Assembly: GCF_037176765.1 (NCBI RefSeq)
Contig: NC_090034.1
Span: forward strand, 89,436,000-89,499,999
Length of the DNA stretch: 64,000 nt
Source of the DNA: Anolis sagrei
Taxonomy: Eukaryota > Chordata > Lepidosauria > Squamata > Anolidae
Direction: 5' to 3'
Shown here: positions 1 through 26,002 of the stretch, in pieces
Layout of the letters: each line of letters starts with the position of its first letter
Numbering within the stretch: position 1 is the stretch's first letter
Translations under genes and position numbers: made by a program
Notes under the pieces: model-generated
Databases searched by the model: none
Told to the model about the DNA's origin: nothing
What the model saw: the letters and a program-made list of their open reading frames with translations, nothing else

Positions 1-300
1 GTAATATTATATACTAATAATATAATATTGTATACATATAATATTTATAATATTATAATGTAATATGATATAATACTAGTAATAATACTACAATATTATA
101 ATTATAATTATATATTACATTGCATGTAATATTACTAATAATATTACAATATAATGGTATAGTGCAATATAGTAATATATCATACTGATATTGTACTAAT
201 CTAATAATATAATATATTGTATGAAAATATATCTTGTAAGCCGCTCTGAGTCCCCTTCGGGGTGAGAAGGGCAGCATACAAATGCCGTAATTAATAAATA
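1..300 (+). repeat. AT-rich interspersed repeat followed by LINE 3' tail
   Basis: Positions 1-232 are almost pure A/T but not a simple repeat. A related, ordered AT-rich sequence recurs at 41280-41510 and, reversed, at 59376-59615. Positions 233-300 carry the LINE 3' end seen all over the window (GTAAGCCGCTCTGAGTCCCC, then GGGGTGAGAAGGG and a TAAA-rich end). The AT-rich block and the tail occur together here and at 41 kb, so they are probably parts of one LINE 3' end. Confidence 0.6.
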
Positions 301-380
301 AAATAAATTTAGATGTCCAATGGATTTCACAATTCTGGAGTCCTATAGATTTACTTCCAAACAGCCAAAATTAGGTTTAA

Positions 381-702
381 AGTAAAGGTAAAGGTTTCCC
401 CTGACATTAAGTCTCGTCATGTCCAGGATGGTGCTCATTTCAATTTCTAAGCCCAAGAGCCAGCATTGTCCATAGACACCTCCAAGGTCATGTGGCCAGC
501 ATGACTGCATGGAGTGATGTTACCTTCCTGCGGGAGCAGTACCTATTGCTCTACTCCCTTTTGCATGTTTTCAAACTGTTAGGTTGGCAGAAGCTGGGGC
601 TAACAGCAGGAGCTCACCACACTCCCCAGATTCGAACCAACGACCTTTCAGTCAGCAAGTTCAACAGCTCAGTGGTTGAACCCTCTGCACCACCAGGGGG
701 CT
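381..702 (-). repeat. Sauria SINE
   Basis: A tRNA-derived SINE in reverse. The head is near 702: a degenerate A box next to a box B reading GGTTCGAATC on the minus strand. The body runs through the conserved CCAAGGTCATGTGGCCAGCA block to the Bov-B-like tail near 381 (TTTCCCCTGACATTAAG on the plus strand). Such SINEs are known to use Bov-B LINE machinery. This copy is diverged, with several small gaps. Confidence 0.85.
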
Positions 703-741
703 ATTCAATACAAATAGGAATCTACTATATATACTTCATAG

Positions 742-1091
742 CAGGAGTCTTCAAACTAAGGCTCGGATACGGCCCTCCAAGGTCATTTACCTGGCCCTTG
801 CTCAGGGTCAACATAAGTCTGAAACGACTTGAAAGCACACAACAACAACAACAACAACAACAACAATCCTATCTCATCAGCCAGAAGCAGGCCCACACTT
901 CCCATTGAAATACTAATAAGTTTATATTTGTTAAAATTGTTCTTGATTTTAATTATTGTTTTTTAAAGTGTTTTTTGCATTACAAATAACATATGAATTC
1001 ATTCTTCTTCTTTTTTTCAAATTATAATCTGGCCCTCCAACAGTTTGCGGGACTGTGACCTGACCCTCTGTTTAAAAAGTTTGAGGACCTG
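742..1091 (+). mobile_element. Non-autonomous hAT element, CAGGGGTCCTCAAAC type
   Basis: The ends are inverted: CAGGAGTCTTCAAACT at the left and AGTTTGAGGACCTG at the right. The interior holds a (CAA)n tract and no coding capacity. It matches copies at 7449-7816 and 18096-18427; the 7449 copy has a perfect 8-bp target duplication, which places the family in hAT. Confidence 0.8.
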
Positions 1092-1940
1092 ATTTCCTCC
1101 TGATTTTGGGGGGCTTCAAAAAATTGATCCCTCCCCCCCCCCCCCCCCAACAAAAGCCAGGACATAAAACGGGGCAAGTTTTACCCTGAAAGCACAAGGC
1201 TAGTATCTGCCTTCCTTTATCAATCACAGAGTTGTCTTCCTGGTGCAAAGATTAACTGCTGCAATATATGCAGGTGTAATTATTACAGCTGAAATTTGGA
1301 CTTAGTCCTAGAAGAAAAAGGATAGCATAGAGATGTTACTTTTTGCGACTATACAAAAAGTGGCCATGCTTCATAATGGATTCCAGTAATCCCCCAAATA
1401 ACTTTTCCCAGTTAAACTAAGAAGGAGTAAAAGACATTTTCCTGAACAGCCCTTTCCTCTGCTATTTCCAAGTTGTTTTGTTTACTTTTTCTATTGATTT
1501 TACAGTCACTAATTAAATAATCTTCTGCGTCTCTTCCTTTTACATCTGTTTGCTTTGTTCCATATGATTTCAATTCTCCACTGTTGCGAAATTGTGTAAA
1601 TTCTAGGCACAAAGTCCAATATCCTACATAAGATCCTAATAAATAATAGCTGTCTAAGTTACGATATGCAAGCCCTATACTGAATATAGTTAACACAGTG
1701 TAACATACTTAAATTAGTAGGCAAGTTGCATGACTGACATTCCATTGTGAAAGGGCAGTGCATACAGCCAATGCATATTCACCTTGCATATTTTAAAGCA
1801 TTATGTGCACAGCAGGGACATGCACAACTCTGTTTCTGTTGCTGTCAACTAGATGCAACTGTTATGATTTGTCTAAGAAATCACTCTGCAAGCACAGCAC
1901 AATATACACTACATATGTCACTAAGGTGTAGTTAAATTTT
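1092..1940. other. Unassigned stretch
   Basis: I see no gene or recognisable transposon here. There is a poly-C run near 1132-1148. The open frames are short, without splice context or family likeness. Confidence 0.5.
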
Positions 1941-2175
1941 GGGTTGTTGTAGGTTTTTCGGGCTATATGACCATGTTCCAGAAGCATTCTCTCCTGACGT
2001 TTCGTCTGCATCTGTGGCAAGCATCCTCAGAGGTTGTGAGACCTCACAACCTTTGAGGATGCTTACGATAGATGCAGGTGAAACCTCAGGAGAAAATGCT
2101 TCTAGAACATGGCCATATAGCCCAAAAAACCTACAACAACCCAGTGATTCCAGCCATGAAAACCATCGACAATAC
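1941..2175. mobile_element. Penelope-like element end pair forming a palindrome
   Basis: Two inverted copies of the same element end meet near 2040. Each has the module GTTGTAGGTTTTTCGGGC, the CTGACGTTTC block and GCATCCTCAGAGG. The right arm continues into the terminal CCAGCCATGAAAACC and GACAATAC. Copies elsewhere in the window (3635-3829, 54487-54813) carry coding tails that resemble the C-terminus of Penelope-like elements, hence the family call. Confidence 0.65.
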
Positions 2176-2365
2176 ATTGAAGTTAAACTTTATTTCTTTA
2201 TCTTTAACTCTTTCAAACTAAGACCCACTGTATTGAAGGCAAGCGAGAAAACATCTTGCACCAGAGGGCATTGGATACCTTTTTATGAAAAATGTGTAAA
2301 TAGTAGAACCCATGGCTCAATCAGGAATTATAAAGGCACATCATCTTCAAAGCCTGTAATGAAAG

Positions 2366-3140
2366 ACCAAGTCACTGACATCTCTGGCCCATCCTCTGTC
2401 CAGATATCAGCCAGTATGCCAACACCTTAAATCAAGAAACAGCTTCCTAAGATGTTCAATATATTGTCAAAGGCTTTCATGGCCGGAATCACTGGATTGC
2501 TGTAAGTTTTTTGGGCTGTACGGCCATGCTCCAGAGGCATTCACTCCTGATGTTTCACCTGCATCTATGGCAGGTGAAATGTCAGGAAAGAATGCTTCTG
2601 GAAAATGGCCATACAGCTCAAAAAACGTACAGCAACTCAACTTCCTAAGATCCACAGAGATACTTGCAGGGACACCTCAGCAAGCGAGAGTCCAAAAGTG
2701 GCAGACTAAAACCCAGAACATCAATTCATAGCTGATTCCAGATTAGAAGCTCCCCCCTGGGCACACAGAAGATTGAGCCACTTGGAAGGCGTTGAAGAGA
2801 CTGTGCTCTGGCATCACGAGATGCAGAGCCAATCTTAGGAAATGGGGCTACAAGGTGGAGTCCATGACATTTGAGTGTGGAGAAGAGCAAACCATAGACC
2901 ACTTACTACAATGCAACCTGAGTCCTGCCACATGCACAATGGAGGACCTTCTCAGTGACACCAGAGACACTCCAAGTGGCCAGCTTCTGGTCAAAGAAAA
3001 TCTAGTATAATGCCAAGTTTCTAATTCTGTTTGTGTTTTGAAATACATTATAACATGTTGTGAAACACATGTTTGTTTGTGTTTTGAAATACATTATAAC
3101 TGTATCCTCAATTCGCTTCTGACACAATAAAGAAATCATC
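2366..3140 (+). mobile_element. Non-LTR retrotransposon 3' end, zinc-knuckle family
   Basis: The fragment encodes the last part of a LINE protein. It includes RLCSGITRCRANLRKWGYK and a Cys/His motif, C-GEEQTIDHLLQ-C (about 2875-2920), then a 3' UTR ending in CACAATAAAGAAA. The same end occurs at 24440-24895 and 57085-57890. The copy is split by a Penelope-like insertion at 2454-2640. The clade cannot be fixed from this 3' end. Confidence 0.7.
2454..2640. mobile_element. Penelope-like insertion with 11-bp target duplication
   Basis: A short inverted pair of Penelope-like ends interrupts the LINE at 2366-3140. The flanks repeat CTTCCTAAGAT exactly (2443-2453 and 2641-2651), so the limits of the insertion are known to the base. 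The arms meet near 2570 at GCATCTATGGCAGG. Confidence 0.8.
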
Positions 3141-3252
3141 TTCAAAACAGATTATATCCAAATACCTATTAAGCAACTTCGTGAGTATGCCCTTTGAGAT
3201 GTACTCGCCAACATTTCACAGATGAAAACCAGAATAAATAAGGCCAAGTAAC

Positions 3253-3383
3253 TGGGTTGTTGCAAGTTTTTTGGGCTGTATGGCCATGTTCTGGAACATG
3301 GCCATGTTCTGGAACATGGCCATACAGCCCAAAAAACTTACAACAAACCCAGTGATTCCAGCCATGAAAGCCTTTGACAATAC
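3253..3383. mobile_element. 131-bp Penelope-like palindrome with 13-bp target duplication
   Basis: This is a nearly perfect palindrome of the Penelope-like end. The GTTCTGGAACATGGCCAT unit occurs twice at its centre. The flanks are an exact duplication of AAGGCCAAGTAAC (3240-3252 and 3384-3396). It shows that the inverted pair can insert as a unit on its own. Confidence 0.85.
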
Positions 3384-3552
3384 AAGGCCAAGTAACATCA
3401 GAGTCTGGTCAAGATGGTAAATGTTATTTATGAGGAAGAACAGGCAGGTTGGAAATGTCTGGGCTTACCAGGAAGGACTGGATTTCTCCATTTTGTTGAG
3501 TTAATTACTTTACACTTTGAACTCAATTTGGAGCAAATGAAGTAGTTATTTA

Positions 3553-4097
3553 TTGTTGAAGGCTTTCATGGCCGGAATCACTGGGTTGTTGTAGGTTTTT
3601 TCCTGGACACAGCATATTATTTGAGAACACAGAAATGCTGGACCACTCTCACAACCACCATGTCAAACCACACAGAGAAGCCACTGAAATCCACAAGCAT
3701 GTGGACAATTTCAATAGAAATGACAAAACCATGAAAATGAACGAAATCTGGCTACCATTATTTTCTAAAAAAAAAACTCTAAAATTACAACAGCAAAACA
3801 ACAGAGAGGAAACAAACAAGGACATTTAATCACCTCTCAACAAAAGATTGCTCCAGGCACTGCCAGGCCATCAAATGCTAATCAAGGTGGTCAGTTCACC
3901 AGTTCACATTCACACCTAGCTCCAACAGACAAGAGTTCTTTGTCCCACCCTGGTCATTCCACAAATATATAAACCCACTTTCCTAGTTCCAAGAGACCTC
4001 ACTACCTCTGAGGATGCTTGCCATAGATGCAGGCAAAATATCAGGAGAGAATGCCTCTAGAACATGGCCATATACCACAAACAAACCTACAACAACC
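3553..4097 (+). mobile_element. Penelope-like element fragment with coding tail
   Basis: The terminal module (3553-3602) is joined to an internal segment encoding HREATEIHKHVDNFNR and NEIWLP (3680-3760). This resembles the C-terminus that follows the GIY-YIG endonuclease in Penelope-like elements (consensus near EAIEIxKHxxNFNR...LxxxWxP). The rest is the 3' UTR, ending in the inverse of the terminal module near 4090. The interior is deleted. The family call rests on motif likeness only. Confidence 0.65.
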
Positions 4098-4850
4098 TAT
4101 TTATTTACTTACTGTATTTGTATACTGCCCTTCTCAGCCCTCAGGTGACTCAGGGCGGTTTACAATGGCAATGATTCAATGCCCAGAAACACAATAAAAC
4201 ATTTAAATACATTAACAAATAATATAAAACCATAACAAGAATATTAAAACATAGATCCTTTGTGTCTCTTAATAAAAAATATTGTCCCATCTCGTCATCC
4301 AGTCATTCCAATTCCTATGTCTTCTACCTTGCATTTTCAAATGCTTGCTCAAACAACCAAGTCTTGACTCTTTTTCGAAATGTTAAGAGGGAGGGGGCCA
4401 ATCTAATGTCCCCAGGAAGGGCCTTCCATAGCTGAGAGGCCACCACTGAGAAGGCCCTGTCTCTCGTCCCCACCAACCGTGTTTGTGATGCAGGTGGGAT
4501 TGAGAGCAGGGCCTCCCTTGATGATCTTAAAGTCCTAGCAGGTTCATAAGGGAAGATGCGTTCAGATAGGTAAGTTGGGCCAGAACCGTTTAGGGTTTTA
4601 TAGGCTAAAGCCAGCACTTTGAATTGTGCCCGGTAGCAGACTGGCAGCCAGTGGAGCTGGCATAACAGAGGAGTTGTATGTTCCCTGAGCGTCACTCCTG
4701 TTATTGATCTGGGTGCCATCCGTTGGACCATCCGAAGTGTCCAGACAGTCTTCAAAGGCAACTCCACGTAGAGCGTGTTGCAGTAGTCTATATGGGATTT
4801 AACCAGAGCTTGACCACCACAGCCAAGTCAGACATCCCAAGGTACGGGTG
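4098..4850 (-). mobile_element. L2-type LINE 3' end
   Basis: The minus strand encodes a reverse transcriptase C-terminus with LHWLPVCYRAQFKVLALAYK, then TRDRAFSVVASQLWKALP and a final FRKRVKTWLF (4324-4767). This is the usual L2 arrangement. The 3' tail (4098-4200) has the CCCTGAGTC..GAGAAGGGC motif on the minus strand. The frame is open for about 147 codons, so it is not very old. It is truncated at its 5' end. Confidence 0.85.
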
Positions 4851-5583
4851 CAGCTGGCGCACAAGTTTTGGCTGTGCAAATGCTCCCCTGGGGTTCCAGG
4901 TTCAGTGTAGAGGACAATGGGGAAAATTGGGAGTAGGAGAGAGAAAAAGACATTTTAAAATCTTTTGGGATGTATGTATGACAAAGGGGGATTATGTGAG
5001 ACCGTCTTGGTCAAATTGGGACAGTTAAAAGGTTGACTCCTTTAAGGAAGGCTTCCTTGAACATCTCCCTAATTATACTACTCTTTCCACAACCTTCGAC
5101 TTGTATAGGTCTTTCCTTCCTGTTTCATGTGTGCACAGTTCCATCGCTGCCCTCATCTCTTTCACCCAAAGTCAACACTATGCCATCTGAGTTGGGCTGC
5201 GATCCAGTTAGCATTTTAAGCAACACCTTAACAACACTAGTGCTACGTTTATTTGCCAAGGTACAGAGTTATGAATATGTCTCGATTCGGTCCAGGAGCT
5301 GGCCCTGCCCATCTATTGTGGTCTTGATCTGTATCTCACATAAGATGTGCAAAGAAATCCAATGGAATGAGAATGTTGTTTGGCTTATGTCCCCTTACCT
5401 TTGTGTGAAATGTTTGCTCTCACTCTGTAAAGACTGGTGTGGATGGATGGAGGAGCATATATATATATATATGCACGCACACACATACATTTTCAATCCA
5501 TTACTCAATTAGGTACAGTACAACCCGCAGTTAAGGCCACTCTGGTCTTACACAAATTAGGTAACTAAAAACGAGCAGTTAAC
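4851..5583. other. Upstream region of the NIDO gene; nothing assigned
   Basis: This stretch holds a (TA)n tract at about 5457-5475 and no recognisable repeat or exon. It lies just 5' of exon 1 of the alpha-tectorin-like gene, so the promoter should be here. I cannot point to a convincing TATA or CCAAT box. Confidence 0.4.
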
Positions 5584-21922
<16,339 letters not shown>

Positions 21923-21926
<4 letters not shown>

Positions 21927-22085
21927 CATCCTTTGACTCAAGGTTCTCCTGTTTGTATCCCGGCATCAAGACAGTCAGTACGCAAACCCTTGCAACAATC
22001 TCTCTTTTATCTCCTACAGTCAGGGAGGTTTCTGGAATGACTATCATTGTAGTATAGCAATAAACAATTGTGCTCAGATTACTGC
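21923..22085 (+). CDS. NIDO gene alternative terminal exon (stop codon and 3' UTR)
   Basis: An acceptor (TTTCTTTTCACTAG) is followed by GTGACATCC. Joined to exon 6 (..TTGGA), this gives GAG TGA, again Glu then stop at 21924-21926. An AATAAA lies at 22059-22064, so the exon would be about 160 bases, nearly all 3' UTR. This is inferred from signals alone. Confidence 0.5.
22059..22064 (+). terminator. Distal polyadenylation signal of the NIDO gene
   Basis: AATAAA lies 133 bases after the TGA made by splicing to the exon at 21923. A T/G-containing stretch follows it. Confidence 0.5.
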
Positions 22086-22560
22086 TTTCTCAGATCCGTT
22101 TTTTGAATGGTATGAGATGGTCAAGTTGTCTGATAAAAACCAATGCAAGTGCTGAAGTGTGCATGTGTGTTTTTCTTTTGAGTAGAGGTCTACTGAGCTT
22201 TCAGTTGGGAATCATGTCCTCTTACTCTCCTAGCTACAGATCACTGTGATAACCAATGATATTTTGAGATGCAGGCCCTTCTCGAGAAAATATATCCAGA
22301 GACTCCAAAAGACAGATGGTTCTGTTGATCTATTTTTAAAAAACACATAGCACTGTTTATCTCCAGCTGAAATGAGACTTTTATGAGGTTAATGGGTCTT
22401 GCCCGCTCCAGATGATGCCTCCCAATATATTTTTGATGATGGTGATGATGATGCTTTACAAATTAGTTCCAGATGCTGAGTATATTTTTTCAGACTGGTC
22501 CCAAGTGCTGATTCAATGAAATTTTCAGGCATTGTTGCTTCAAAAATCTTTTCTCTTTCA

Positions 22561-22611
22561 GCTACTGTTTAGGTTACACTAGACTTCAAGAGAACTGCAA
22601 AGTTCAAAGGT
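22561..22611 (+). other. Exon-like 51-base segment
   Basis: CTTTTCTCTTTCAG is followed after 51 bases by CAAAG and GTAACA, so it could be a small exon. It encodes nothing I recognise and may be chance. Confidence 0.15.
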
Positions 22612-22965
22612 AACACCATCCACCGCTAATACAAAAACACAAGAACGTTGACTCTAGCCCCAATTCCACTGAACTACTAGTGTTGGCCCCATATGAATGT
22701 TCTTTCTTTTTCTTACTGCTGTATACATTCCAGTAAGGGTTGCCCCATTTCCCCCTGTTTTTTAAATAGCATCCTTCCACCTAGCATTTGGTAACACAGC
22801 CCAATAACTGATGCAAACTGAATTGATAATTTTTCTCTGCCAAAGAAGAGTCAATGTGGCTAACACTAAAAAGCATAATAATGTGTGAATCAAAACTTAA
22901 CACATATAAAGATTAAAATAGATTTAAACATATAAATATTAAAAATACATAGTTAAAAGCAATAA

Positions 22966-23293
22966 CCCTGGGAGCCCCCGGTGGCACAGTGGGTTAAAGC
23001 GCTGAGCTTATTGACTGAAAGGTCGCAGGTTCAAATCCGGGGAGCGGCATGAGCTTCTGCTATCAGCCCCAGTTTCTGCCAACTTAACAGTTCGAAAACA
23101 TACAAATGTGAGTAGATCAATAGGTACCACTTCGGTGGGAAGGTAACGGCGCTCCATACAGTCATGCTGGCCACATGACCTTGGAAGTGTCTATGGACAA
23201 TGCCGGTTCTTCAGCTTAAAAATGGAGATGAGCACCACACCCCAGAGTCGGACACGACTGGACTTCATGTCAGGGGAAAACCTTTACCTTTAC
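22966..23293 (+). repeat. Sauria SINE with 12-bp target duplication
   Basis: The head is GAGCCCCCGGTGGCACAGTG, box B is GGTTCAAATCC and the tail GTCGGACACGACTGGACTTC. The flanks repeat TAAAAGCAATAA exactly (22954-22965 and 23294-23305), so this is a fairly recent LINE-driven insertion. Confidence 0.95.
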
Positions 23294-23744
23294 TAAAAGC
23301 AATAAAACCATGAAAGAAATCTATTAAATTACAGGATATATGCTAGTAGGGTATTTAGGCCTTACTGTAGCACATATTGGGAGGAAGCGTTGAAGAAATG
23401 CATGAACTCTGCCTACGCAATACAAGATCTCAGCTTACACCTGTTTTAACACCACTGATGTGCTAACATTTACATTGCAGAGCATGTCAAGATTAAGCAG
23501 GATGTAGAGCTTAAGGCTAGAGACAAGCCGTGTGACATAAATATGAGGCACACCTCACAGGTGATGATATGAGCTGCTAATGGGAGTCTGTGGTTGATTC
23601 TGTAACCAGATCTTCTGCCAGGTTTGGCACCTTAAAGTGACATTATGAGTCTAATGTTTATTCAAGCAAATATTACTGTAATGGAACCAGAGCATGCCGT
23701 ATATCACAGGATGTCTACACCCTACACCACTGGAGAAATTATAT

Positions 23745-24310
23745 TGTTTAGCTAGTATTGTTGGCCATCTTTCCGGCCACGAGTTCAAGGGCCCTGGGGA
23801 GGGCAATGAGCTCAGCTTTCTGGATGGAAGTTCCTGGCAGCAGTGGTCCTGACTCCACAGTTTCCCATAGAGTTACGACCACGTACCCTGCCCACCGCCA
23901 CCCATCCAGCATAAAACTACTGCCATCTGTGTAAAGTTCCATTTCAATCCTGGATAAGGATTGATCTTTGAGGTCCAGCCGGCTGGAATAGACCTCTTCA
24001 GTTGTAGTGATACAGTCGTGGGGGGTGTTTTCCTCTTTTTCAGTTGACAGCAGGGTGGCTGGGTTGAGGCAGGTGGTGGTGATGGTGAGGTCTCCCTGGT
24101 CCAGGAGGACGGTGTGGTATTTGGTGAGCCGGCTGGGTGATAACCAGCCAGTCCCCTTGGCATCCAGAACAGTCAGGACACTGTGGGGAACGTAGATTGT
24201 TGTGGACTGTCCCAGAGTCAACTTTCTTGCCTCCTCTGCGATCAGGGCTGTAGTGGCTGTTTGGAATTGAGCTGTTTGGAAAAATATGCCACCAGCCTCC
24301 TCCAGCTACC
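23745..24310 (-). mobile_element. Endogenous retrovirus pol fossil (gammaretrovirus-like), RNase H region
   Basis: The minus strand shows a pol fragment covering the end of the RT connection region and the start of RNase H (ELYTDGSSFMLDG, then QKAELIALPRALELV). This is typical of gammaretrovirus-related ERVs. No LTR, gag or env is recognised nearby, so it is an isolated broken remnant of moderate age. Confidence 0.82.
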
Positions 24311-24439
24311 CAATATCTGGGTGAGGACTCCAGCAGCTATTCCCTGTCATTCATGGACATAGAGATGGAAGGTTTGGTCATGCCTGGCAACCCTAAATCA
24401 GGGGCTGTCATCAGTATTGCACCACCAGTACTGAAAGGG

Positions 24440-24895
24440 TCAAGGCATTGACATCTCTAGCCCATCCTCTGTTCAGATACCAACCACTATGCCAAAATCT
24501 TAAATCAAGAAACAACTTTATAAGAGCTACAGAGATACTTGCAAGAACATCTCAGCAAGTGAGACCAGATAAGAAACTCCCTCCTGGGAACACAGAAGGC
24601 TGGGCAACTTGGAAAGCACTGAACAGGCTGCGCTCTGGCACCACGAAATTCAGAGCCAACCTTAAGAAATGGGGCTACTAAGTAGAGTCCATGACATGTG
24701 AGTGTGGAGAAGAGCAAACCACAGACCACCTGCTGCAATGGAGTCTGAGCCCTGCCACATGCACATTGGAGAAGCACCCCAGGTGGCCAACTTCTAGTCA
24801 AAGGAAATTTAGTATAATGCCAAGTTTTTAACTTTCTTTGTGGTTTTTCGATACATTATAACTGTATTCTCAATTCACTTATGACACAATAAATA
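24440..24895 (+). mobile_element. Non-LTR retrotransposon 3' end, zinc-knuckle family
   Basis: It encodes [20 protein letters not shown], then LKKWGY and, in frame after a stop, [15 protein letters not shown]. The tail is GACACAATAAATAAATAA. Same family as 2366-3140 and 57085-57890. Confidence 0.72.
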
Positions 24896-25290
24896 AATAA
24901 AACCAGCCTGGAATCCAACAAGGTGGGGTTTTGTTTTGTTTGTTTGTTTGCTTGATTTTTTTCTTTATTTTTTTTATTATTATTTTTTTGTTTTTTGGTT
25001 TTTGCTGGGGGACAGTTAAATTGGAAATAATCTCTGGAAAAGAAGCCAACTTCCAACCTTTTAAATAGATTATACGCACTCTTTATAGTGAGCAGTGCCA
25101 CTTTCTGGATGCTGGGAGAAATGCAAGTTGAAAAATGGGCAGACATATATCACATTGGATTCATAACTCAAGTATGCCCCAAAACATCAAAATCCTATAT
25201 GTATTTCCTATTTTCTTCATGCCTGCTGTCCTATATGAAATTAAGTACAGTAAAGTCCCAATACACCTTGCCAAAGTTCTGGATAATACT
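24896..25290. other. Unassigned stretch
   Basis: T-rich runs (24925-25010) and no family that I recognise. Confidence 0.4.
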
Positions 25291-26002
25291 GTATAAGAAT
25301 TGGGGACGCCTGGCTCGAGAGCAGTACGTGTGAAAAAGATCTTGGAGTCCTCATGGACAACAAGTTAAACATGAGCCAACAATGTGATGTGGCGGCAAAA
25401 AAAGCCAATGGGATTTTGGCCTGCATCAATAGGAGCATAGTGTCTAGATCTAGGGAAGTCATGCTACCCCTCTATTCTGCTCTGGTTAGACCACACCTGG
25501 AATATTGTGTCCAATTCTGGGCACCACAATTCAAGAGAGATATTGACAAACTGGAATGTGTCCAGAGGAGGGCGACTAAAATGATCAAGGGTCTGGAGAA
25601 CAAGCCCTACGAGGAGCGGCTTAGGGAACTGGGCATGTTTAGCCTGAAGAAGAGAAGGCTGAGAGGAGATATGATAGCCATGTATAAATATGTGAGAGGA
25701 AGCCACAGGGAGGAGGGAGCAAGCTTGTTTTCTGCTTCCTTGCAGACTAGGACGGGGAACAATGGTTTCAAACTACAAGAGAGGAGATTCCATCTGAACA
25801 TTAGGAAGAACTTCCTGACTGTGAGAGCCATTCGGCAGTGGAACTCTCTGCCCCGGAGTGTGGTGGAGGCTCCTTCCTTGGAAGCTTTTAAACAGAGGCT
25901 GGATGGCCATCTGTCAGGGGTGATTTCAATGCAATATTCCTGCTTCTTGGCAGGGGGTAGGACTGGATGGCCCATGAGGTCTCTTCCAACTCTTTGATTC
26001 TA
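25291..26002 (+). mobile_element. CR1 LINE 3' end, open frame
   Basis: A 214-codon frame (25353-25997) covers the CR1 RT C-terminus: [92 protein letters not shown]. The tail is TTTGATTCTA, then resumes at 27857 past the Helitron as TGATTCTATGATTCTA. It is 5' truncated, as most CR1 copies are. Confidence 0.93.

Noticed and set aside
1747-1935. 62-codon frame with several cysteines
   Set aside because: No signal peptide, no splice context and no cysteine spacing of a known family.
3384-3396. Short direct repeat as a possible attachment site
   Set aside because: It is the target duplication of the Penelope-like palindrome.
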